22,267 nucleotides of DNA from Trichomonas tenax (taxonomy: Eukaryota; Parabasalia; Trichomonadida; Trichomonadidae). The notes beneath the pieces are model-generated. The model was not told the DNA's origin and searched no databases. It saw only the letters and a list, made by a program, of their open reading frames with translations. Shown piece after piece: positions 16,464-22,267 of this stretch. Both the position numbers and the translations under genes were made by a program. The DNA lies in contig JALKBU010000868.1 in the NCBI GenBank assembly GCA_023091735.1, positions 1 through 22,267 of the forward strand, in the 5' to 3' direction. How positions within the stretch are numbered: the first letter of the stretch is position 1; each line of letters begins with the position of its first letter.

Positions 16464-17957
16464 ATGGAGGACGAAATGGAGCCGATTCCACAGGAAGAAG
16501 TTGTTTCTCCCGAGGCCATCGAAGAGAAAAGGAAGTATTTGAAAGATATCGACCTCCAAAACGTGCTCCACGACGCGATAAACGAGTTAATGGAATCGAG
16601 ACCAGAAGATGTTTTCGGTGTTTTGTCTCGAATCCTTCAGAGACGTGCTGCAAAGCCTGTAATCGATCATCTTTTCGCTAGAGAAGTTCTCGATTCAAGA
16701 GGAAATCCAACTGTCGAAGTTGATGTTTACGCAAAATACTTAAATTCGGTAGATTTCGTCGCTAGATCGTCATCACCTTCTGGTGCATCCACTGGATCTT
16801 ACGAAGCTAAAGAATTAAGAGATGGAGAAACAAGATTTGGAGGAAAAGGAGTCACTCATGCAGTTAAAAACGTCAATACAGTTATAAGCAAAGCATTAGC
16901 AGGAAAATTACTCGAAAATCTTGCAGATATTGATAACGCAATAATTGCAGCCGACGGAACAGAGCTCAAAGAGAAGATGGGAGGTAATGCTACAACTGCT
17001 GCATCATTTGCCGTCGCAACAGCAGGTGCTCAGATCAATAATGAAGAACTTTTTATTTATCTCGCACGTCAATACCACGGCGCTGAAAATATGCCAGCAA
17101 AATTCAAACTACCAGCGATGTTCTTCAATATTCTCAACGGTGGAAAGCATGCAGGAGGAAACCTCAAAATTCAAGAATTTATGATTTCTCCACGAACAGA
17201 TATAAGCTTCCCAGAGCAAATCCGAATGATAACAGAGATATACCACAAGCTTGGCGAAGTGTTAGTCAAGAAATATGGCGTTTCAGCGAAGAATCTTGGT
17301 GACGAAGGCGGTTTTGCTCCTTCTATAAATACACCAGAAGAAGCACTTGAAGTGATTGAAAGGGCAGCAACTCTTTGTGGATACCAAGTTGGCAGCGATG
17401 TTTTCTTAGCATTAGACGCAGCTGCTTCAGAGTTTTATGATGCAACGAAGAAGCAATATGAAATTCTTCCAAATGTCTGGAAAACAGGCGATGAAATGAT
17501 CGAATATTGGAAAGAATTGATCACAAGGCATCCAGCAATTATTTCTATTGAAGATGGTCTTGATGAGAAGGACTACGAGGCATGGGTTAAGTACAATGAA
17601 CAACTTGGAGGCAAAATACAATTAGTTGGCGATGATTTATACACAACAAATCCAAAGATGATTGAGCAAGGAATAGCAAAGAAATGGTGCAATGCATTGT
17701 TAATGAAAGTCAACCAAATTGGAACTATTACAGAAGCCATTAATGCTGCACGTCTTGTTCTTCAAGCTGGACAGAAAGTTATGGTCTCTCATCGCTCAGG
17801 AGAAACGTGCAATTCATTAATTGCTGATCTTGCTGTTGCTATTGGTGCTCAGTCAATCAAAGCTGGTTCTTGCGCTCGTGGAGAGAGAATCCAGAAATAT
17901 ACAAGATTACTCCAAATCTATGAATATCTTAGAGATAATAATATGCTTCAAAAGTAA
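16464..17957 (+). CDS. Enolase with N-terminal DPY30-like extension
   Basis: Converts 2-phosphoglycerate to phosphoenolpyruvate in glycolysis; cytosolic in trichomonads and often also reported at the cell surface. Counting from ATG 16464 (497 residues), all active-site elements are present: loop SGASTG (106-111), Glu238 in QEFMI, Glu281 in DEGGFAPS, metal ligands Asp318, Glu363 and Asp390, Lys415 in LMKVNQIGT, His-Arg-Ser 443-445 and Lys466. A canonical enolase starts near residue 67 (IDHLFAREVLDSRGNP). The first ~66 residues are extra: an acidic leader, then at 22-62 KRKYLKDIDLQNVLHDAI, NELMESRPEDVFGVL and SRILQRR. This has the form of a DPY30/RIIa docking helix pair (L-x-x-(A/G)-L-x-x-L-x-x-x-R-P-x-D-P/V-x-x-x-L), as in vertebrate ENO4. 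An alternative ATG at 16434 would add 10 residues. The frame is open back to 16257 without a better start, but that part is AT-rich and non-coding in character. Confidence 0.95.
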   Translation: MEDEMEPIPQEEVVSPEAIEEKRKYLKDIDLQNVLHDAINELMESRPEDVFGVLSRILQRRAAKPVIDHLFAREVLDSRGNPTVEVDVYAKYLNSVDFVARSSSPSGASTGSYEAKELRDGETRFGGKGVTHAVKNVNTVISKALAGKLLENLADIDNAIIAADGTELKEKMGGNATTAASFAVATAGAQINNEELFIYLARQYHGAENMPAKFKLPAMFFNILNGGKHAGGNLKIQEFMISPRTDISFPEQIRMITEIYHKLGEVLVKKYGVSAKNLGDEGGFAPSINTPEEALEVIERAATLCGYQVGSDVFLALDAAASEFYDATKKQYEILPNVWKTGDEMIEYWKELITRHPAIISIEDGLDEKDYEAWVKYNEQLGGKIQLVGDDLYTTNPKMIEQGIAKKWCNALLMKVNQIGTITEAINAARLVLQAGQKVMVSHRSGETCNSLIADLAVAIGAQSIKAGSCARGERIQKYTRLLQIYEYLRDNNMLQK

Positions 17958-18088
17958 TTATTTATTGTTGTAAAAATTGTTTTATTTCATATTTATTTTG
18001 TCTAGTTAAAAATGTGACACTTATGTTAAGGTTAATACAAAAGTTATTCATGAAAAGCCAAGGATGCAGTATTCATATATAAAAATAA

Positions 18089-18996
18089 CAGGTCACACTG
18101 ACTTTGTTCACTCTATGTATATCGTTAATCCAACAAAAGGTACAGTATTCGCTTCACACTGATAAATTTGGAAATCCAAATGTGACAACATTCGATGATA
18201 AACTTATATTCAACTACCCATGCTTCAATCTCACTAAATGTACCCCTTATGACCTCATTCTACAAAAAGGAAGATTTTTAATTGAATTATGGGGCTCACA
18301 AGGAGGAGATTCCAGAAAACAAAGTAATGAAGCAATACGCCCGAATTCTGGAGGAAAAGGAGCCTATGTAAGTGGAAAGCTTTGGGTTACCAAAGCGACG
18401 CAATTTTTATGGTGAAGTCAGACTTCAACACAAAATGGTGTTCGAAGCCAAGGAGGCTGGAATGGCCGTGGAATATCAAGAATTGATATTCATGATGGTA
18501 ATTATGGTGAAAGTGGAGCTGGAAGCGGTGGTGCTGTTGATATTTGCCTCGAATATTTCGATATGAATGAAATTGATAACAGTTCACTTTTTGAAAGCTC
18601 CATTAAAAGTCGCATCATCGTCGCGGGTTCTGGAGGTAGTGGCTGCTCCACCGATGGTACTTCAGGAATAAGAATTTATCAAGGAGGTGATGGTGGTGCA
18701 CTTGCTGCTAGAAATGTGACCGATTATATTTTTGGTGGAACTCAAGATATTGGAGAATTTGTTTTGGGTTCCTATGGAAAGAATTATGGAACAAACCTTG
18801 GTGGATCCACAGCAGGAGGTGGATCTGGACAATTTATGCATCCATTGGATATATAACAAGCTCAACAGAGTCTTTCTCATTTGTCTATAATTCGAACATT
18901 CCAGTTTATTCAGTCCAAAAATTCCAGAAAATAAACCGCATTATACCTTCATATTTGGTAATTCACATAGGAATACCTCAATTTTATTTCAATTGA
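18089..18996 (+). pseudogene. Broken glycine-rich surface-type protein
   Basis: The frame encodes FNYPCFNLTKCTPYDLIL, GRFLIELWGSQGGD, SGGKGAYVSG, GGWNGRGISRIDIHDG, RIIVAGSGGSG, GGDGGALAA and GGSTAGGGSG. This is the module order of the Gly-rich proteins (ALK-like Gly-rich domain) expanded in trichomonads. An in-frame TGA at 18413-18415 interrupts it; a GGA-to-TGA change at a conserved glycine position would explain it, since the same frame resumes at once. A frameshift near 18838 moves the C-terminal part (SIGYITSSTESFSFVYN) to another frame ending at 18994-18996. There is no in-frame ATG: the open frame begins after a TAA at 18086-18088. Three independent defects make a pseudogene likely, though it looks young. 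Confidence 0.75.
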
Positions 18997-19120
18997 CATC
19001 TATTTTCGTTATGCAATTTTGAAGTTGAATAAAAAGCATTTAGATACAATATAAACAGATACAATTTATTTTCACAAAAAGTCATAAAAATAATAATATA
19101 TAAATACAAAACAAGATCGA

Positions 19121-20434
19121 CTAAAAAGATGGTGTATCTTCTTCAGCGGTCTCTTCATCGCCCATATATGAGAATCCGAAGAAAATATCTTTGTCATCAA
19201 GCATTGGATCAGCAATGCTTTCTGTTGGGTTTTCTTCAGTGTACTTTTGGTCAAAGTATTCAGTTGAGATGGACTTTCCAATCGTTGGAATGAATGTCGG
19301 AGAATGCTTCTTGTTGAGAATGTTTTCTCTCGTGATTCCCTGCCAGAACGGATGGTTCTCAACATCGGAATACTTTGTGCGCTTGAGTGGATCCTTCTCG
19401 AGGAATCCATTGATGAACGAAATGATGTTTGGATCTGTGTTTTCTGGGTAAACAGGATCGCAGAACTTGATCTTTGAAAATGTCGAATCGCGGAGCTCAG
19501 AATGGAAAGGAGTCTTCTCAAAGAGCATTTCATACACTAAAATGCCGAAAGCCCACCAATCCACTGAGTAATCATAAGCTTTCTTGAACAACATTTCTGG
19601 AGCCATGTAATCTGATGTGCCGCAGAATGTGCTCGTTGTCTTTGTCTCGGATATATCCTTTGAGAGACCGAAATCGGCCAATTTCAAGTGTCCATCAGAA
19701 TTAATCACAATATTCTCGGGCTTGAGGTCTCTATATACAATGCCCTTCGAATGGATATATTCAAGAGCCAAAGCGACCTCACTAGCATAGATTATCACAT
19801 CATTAACAGTGAATTTTCTTTGACGAGTCATTAATCCAACGAGATCACCGCCTGGAACGTATTCCATTCCGATATAGAACTTGCTCCATGTTTGGAATGC
19901 GAACAAAATGTTCACTGTGAACGGGTGATTGATCTTTGTAAGTGTATTACGCTCGTTTACAATCAATGATAGTTGATTTCTGTCCGAGAGACACTTCTTC
20001 TTGATTGATTTGATTGCGCAGTATTCTTGCGTCGATTTTCTCATAGCAAGTAACACTTTTCCAAAATGACCTCTTCCTATAACCGAAATGACATCAAAAG
20101 AGTTCATTGATAGATGCGTGTTGCTGTATGTGAGCGCATTAAACCACTGCGATAAGCTCTTCTGCTCATTAGATGTTAAACAAATTGTTTTATCAGGTCT
20201 AACTTTGATTTGTATCTCATGGTGTTTACCATTAGAAATCATTTTGACGTCAGTACTGTTATTCACAACGTATCTGTGTCTAACTTTGTTTTCGGAGTCA
20301 GTTCTTCTAATAATTAACTCAGAGTTGTGCAGCTGAACGAAATACTTCTTCCACATGCGGAAAACTTTGCCTTTCTTCATCAGCCATCCACTGAGATTGA
20401 CACTGTTTTTCGAAGGAAGAGCGGTCAAATTCAT
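19121..20434 (-). CDS. PH-domain AGC-family protein kinase (RAC/Akt-like)
   Basis: A 437-residue Ser/Thr kinase. Residues 12-104 form a PH domain (SGWLMKKGKVFRMWKKYFVQL ending with the conserved Trp97 in SQWFNAL) that should bind phosphoinositides or proteins at membranes. The kinase domain follows at 113-364: Gly loop GRGHFGKV (120-127), Lys142 in AIK, Glu161, catalytic loop YRDLKPEN (Asp236), DFG 254-256, activation loop TSTFCGTSDYMAPE with the PDK1-type Thr, and DWWAFG. The AGC C-tail is present with the hydrophobic motif FFGFSY (418-423) and an acidic end. His in the HRD motif is Tyr, usual in AGC kinases. The start is ATG 20434; the frame is open 13 codons further but without an ATG, and an Inr sits 5 nt upstream. 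Confidence 0.94.
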   Translation of the reverse strand: MNLTALPSKNSVNLSGWLMKKGKVFRMWKKYFVQLHNSELIIRRTDSENKVRHRYVVNNSTDVKMISNGKHHEIQIKVRPDKTICLTSNEQKSLSQWFNALTYSNTHLSMNSFDVISVIGRGHFGKVLLAMRKSTQEYCAIKSIKKKCLSDRNQLSLIVNERNTLTKINHPFTVNILFAFQTWSKFYIGMEYVPGGDLVGLMTRQRKFTVNDVIIYASEVALALEYIHSKGIVYRDLKPENIVINSDGHLKLADFGLSKDISETKTTSTFCGTSDYMAPEMLFKKAYDYSVDWWAFGILVYEMLFEKTPFHSELRDSTFSKIKFCDPVYPENTDPNIISFINGFLEKDPLKRTKYSDVENHPFWQGITRENILNKKHSPTFIPTIGKSISTEYFDQKYTEENPTESIADPMLDDKDIFFGFSYMGDEETAEEDTPSF

Positions 20435-20436
20435 TT

Positions 20437-20441
20437 TATGA
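20437..20441 (-). promoter_or_regulatory. Inr (TCATA) of the AGC kinase gene
   Basis: TTATCATAAAATG: TCATA with +1 at 20439 leaves a 5-nt leader, a textbook trichomonad start. Confidence 0.6.
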
Positions 20442-20874
20442 TAAAATAATTTGTTCACAAATCTAACGATCAATTTTTTTCATCGAAAATTTTTAAAAAT
20501 TTCGGAAATTGTTTTTAAAAATAGGTTTGCGGCGGTCCAAATAAGAGGAAAATAATGAAATTAAAGTGGTTTTAGATTGGTGTCGACCCCTGTTTTATTG
20601 CGAGGTTAACTTTTCTTTTCCACTTTTTGAGTGTTAAATGGTGATCAAAAGTGTGGAAATTTTATTTTATAGTGATCAATTTGAGATCGGCATTATCGCT
20701 TTGATTGTGTGATTTTTCAATTTTCGGTGAAGCATTTTCATTTGCTGTTATATAAATAATATTATTTTTGACACCTTTTTACTCTGTGAAAAAAATATTT
20801 CGATCAAAATAATTATTTATACGATATGCTGGTTAAAGAATAGATTGGCACTTTTTCGACAATCAAAAATATTT
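20442..20874. other. AT-rich intergenic region
   Basis: Upstream region of the kinase gene. No protein-like frame or RNA gene recognised. Confidence 0.4.
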
Positions 20875-20884
20875 TGTAATTGTG
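20875..20884 (+). repeat. Putative target-site duplication, left copy
   Basis: TGTAATTGTG, identical to 21538-21547 on the far side of the foldback element. Confidence 0.7.
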
Positions 20885-20891
20885 GCAGTAT

Positions 20892-21101
20892 TTTTCCTTC
20901 TGCGGTGTAGTCCCGCGACCTTCATAACTTTTTATCTGATCAATATTTTTTCGATTTGAAAGTACTTTCATGAACTTATTGATAGTTGTCTATCCAGTGG
21001 TATAAGTGTCACAGTTTATATATCTATCAAATCATTGATTGCATTTCAAATCGTCCAAAAATATACGATTTCCAGCATAAATGTATGGGCTACTATGCAG
21101 C
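20892..21101 (+). repeat. Left terminal inverted repeat
   Basis: 210 bp, beginning TTTTCCTTCT, pairing with 21320-21529. Confidence 0.92.
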
Positions 21102-21319
21102 ATATGATATTTTTATGTGCATTATTGATTCAAATGCCTCTTATACGCTTAAAATTAAAAATGCAACTAATTCGTTAATTGATTTGAGGGCGATTATACA
21201 CATGAAAGTTATTGAATTTGATGGGATTTGGATTTGCAGCTGTAATAATGTAAAATTTTAGAATTTTAGATTTAGCAATGAAAAAAAAATTATGCGCTGA
21301 GACACCATCTTTCCTCAGC

Positions 21320-21529
21320 GCTGCATATTAGTGCATACATTTATGCTGGAAATTGTATATTTTTGGACGATTTGAAATGCAATCAATGATTTGATAGATA
21401 TATAGACTGTGCCACTTATACCACTGGATAGACAACTATCAATAAGTTCATGAAAGTACTTTCAAATCGAAAAAATATTGATCAGATAAAAAGTTATGAA
21501 GGTCGCGGGACTACACAGTAGAAGGAAAA
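21320..21529 (-). repeat. Right terminal inverted repeat
   Basis: 210 bp, reverse complement of 20892-21101 at about 96% identity. Confidence 0.92.
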
Positions 21530-21537
21530 TTTTTCCC

Positions 21538-21547
21538 TGTAATTGTG
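21538..21547 (+). repeat. Putative target-site duplication, right copy
   Basis: TGTAATTGTG, see left copy. Confidence 0.7.
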
Positions 21548-21883
21548 ATGATATTTCGATTTTATTTTTTGTGCAGTTTATGAGATATAAGATTTATTTT
21601 TACCTATTTTATGTATCATATATTAATCATTTTAAAAACAATTTGCTTTTGCTTATACGCCCGTATAATGATTTTATTGGGTTTTTGATGTGAACGTCGG
21701 ATATCTTTGAGACTTTACCAGTGCAACAGCCTCATCTATGATAGTTGATTTTTAAAGTTTTTAGTTGATTTTGTTTCGAGTTCGAAAGAATATTTTTGAT
21801 ATTTTTACAAAATCAAAGGAATTCTGCCGAAAAATTTATTCTTCTCAATTTGAGTCTAGGACAAAAGTGAACATCAAAAAGTT
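21548..21883. other. Intergenic region, nothing recognised
   Basis: AT-rich sequence with only short frames. Confidence 0.4.
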
Positions 21884-22107
21884 TTAGAGAACCTTAAAGT
21901 CACTTTTCATGAATAAACTGTCACCTTTTTGCGCGGGCAAATTGTCACCTTTATAAAAAGTGTTATAAATATCTTTGTAGTCTAAACAATAATGACATTT
22001 ATAGATTGAAACTCCACGCTGAGTATGAAGATCATAAACGTAGTTCATTGCAAGTTTTTGTTGCACTCCAAACTAAGAAACTCGGTCGAAATTATCCCTT
22101 CTTGCAT
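21884..22107 (-). pseudogene. Small frameshifted gene with intact Inr, family unknown
   Basis: From ATG 22107 the frame reads MQEGIISTEFLSLECNKN and stops after 20 codons. A one-frame shift at the run AACAAAAAC continues it as KLAMNYVYDLHTQRGVSIY, KCHYCLDYKDIYNTFYKG and DNLPAQKGDSLF to a TAA-type end at 21884. The joined protein would be about 74 residues with a single CxxC pair, perhaps half of a metal site. A perfect Inr lies 9 nt upstream. Either a recent pseudogene, or a sequencing error in the A run of a real small gene. No family recognised. Confidence 0.45.
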
Positions 22108-22113
22108 GGTAAA

Positions 22114-22118
22114 TATGA
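22114..22118 (-). promoter_or_regulatory. Inr (TCATA) of the 22107 gene
   Basis: TCATATTTACCATG: +1 at 22116, 9-nt leader. Confidence 0.5.
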
Positions 22119-22267
22119 ATTATAAACAAATAATTTGAAGAAAAAAAAAAAAATTTAGTAAAAAACGAATTTTACAAAGAATATAAGGATCAAATTGAGA
22201 ATCTAAATAATATAAATCAGTATATAAAATGAACGTAATATGAAAACATTATCTAATTCATGATTCA
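22119..22267. other. AT-rich end of window
   Basis: Contains a run of about 13 A around 22142-22154; no feature recognised. Confidence 0.4.

Larger units (their letters stand above)
20885..21537. mobile_element. Foldback / Mutator-like non-autonomous element
   Basis: The arms 20892-21101 and 21320-21529 are each 210 bp and are reverse complements with about eight mismatches and no indels. The central 216-218 bp has no transposase-like coding capacity; the longest frame (from 20986) lacks an ATG and lies half in the arm. A 10-bp direct repeat, TGTAATTGTG, flanks it at 20875-20884 and 21538-21547, as expected of a target-site duplication. Long terminal inverted repeats plus 9-11 bp duplications are the marks of Mutator-like elements, which are known from trichomonads. 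The outermost 7-8 bp inside the duplication match poorly between ends, so the exact tips are uncertain. A small hairpin (GCGCTGAG / CTCAGCGC) sits at the inner edge of the right arm. Confidence 0.8.

Noticed and set aside
18372..18566. Alternative-frame 64-codon ORF in the glycine-rich pseudogene
   Set aside because: The Gly-rich pattern continues in the original frame after the TGA, so this frame is a shadow.
19072..19533. 153-codon minus-strand ORF in the kinase C-terminal region
   Set aside because: Frame shadow of the AGC kinase, very Ser/Arg-rich, no motif.
20986..21261. 91-codon ORF inside the foldback element
   Set aside because: Begins with TTG, half of it lies in the inverted repeat, and no transposase motif is visible.
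1..22267. tRNA, rRNA and CRISPR features
   Set aside because: No tRNA-like B-box with a matching acceptor stem, no rRNA signature and no regularly spaced repeats were seen by eye.

Overview
The window looks like nuclear DNA of a parabasalid (trichomonad) protist, probably a Tritrichomonas/Trichomonas relative; the species cannot be fixed from sequence alone. The reasons are AT-rich, apparently intronless genes; very short 5' leaders with trichomonad initiator (Inr) motifs of the type TCA(Y)(W) just ahead of start codons; a hydrogenosomal-type IscS with a tiny presequence; and remnants of gene families that are greatly expanded in trichomonads (BspA-like leucine-rich repeats, Pmp-like beta-helix surface proteins, glycine-rich proteins, BTB-like/F5-8C proteins, TKL kinases).

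Six genes look intact. On the minus strand are a SAMHD1-like HD-domain phosphohydrolase (4353-5627), a GOST-type seven-transmembrane protein (6231-7619), a TBC1D13-like Rab GAP (9963-11036), cysteine desulfurase IscS (14345-15502) and a PH-domain AGC kinase (19121-20434). On the plus strand is enolase with an N-terminal DPY30-like dimerisation segment (16464-17957). An unrecognised minus-strand gene is cut by the left edge. These are housekeeping functions (iron-sulfur cluster assembly, glycolysis, membrane traffic, signalling, probably dNTP turnover). They do not form an operon or an obvious pathway.

Between them lies a graveyard of broken genes, most of them seen only by joining reading frames: Pmp-like fragments in both orientations sharing a 135-bp direct repeat (720-2133); the N-terminal half of a TKL kinase (2138-3187); a ~2-kb BspA-like LRR gene with about eight frame changes (7650-9702); an F5/8C-like fragment ending in an A17 tract (11766-12137), an unassigned decayed segment (12408-12957) and a BTB-like fragment (13387-14016), all three on the same strand; a glycine-rich surface protein with an internal TGA (18089-18996); and a frameshifted small gene that keeps its Inr (21884-22107).

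Repeats: a 653-bp foldback element with ~210-bp inverted repeats (about 96% identical) flanked by a 10-bp direct repeat (20885-21537), which resembles a non-autonomous Mutator-like element; and a second, older inverted-repeat element (11345-11703) with a partial extra copy at 16154-16195. No tRNA, rRNA or CRISPR array was recognised. All family assignments are by eye from motifs; no database search was possible.
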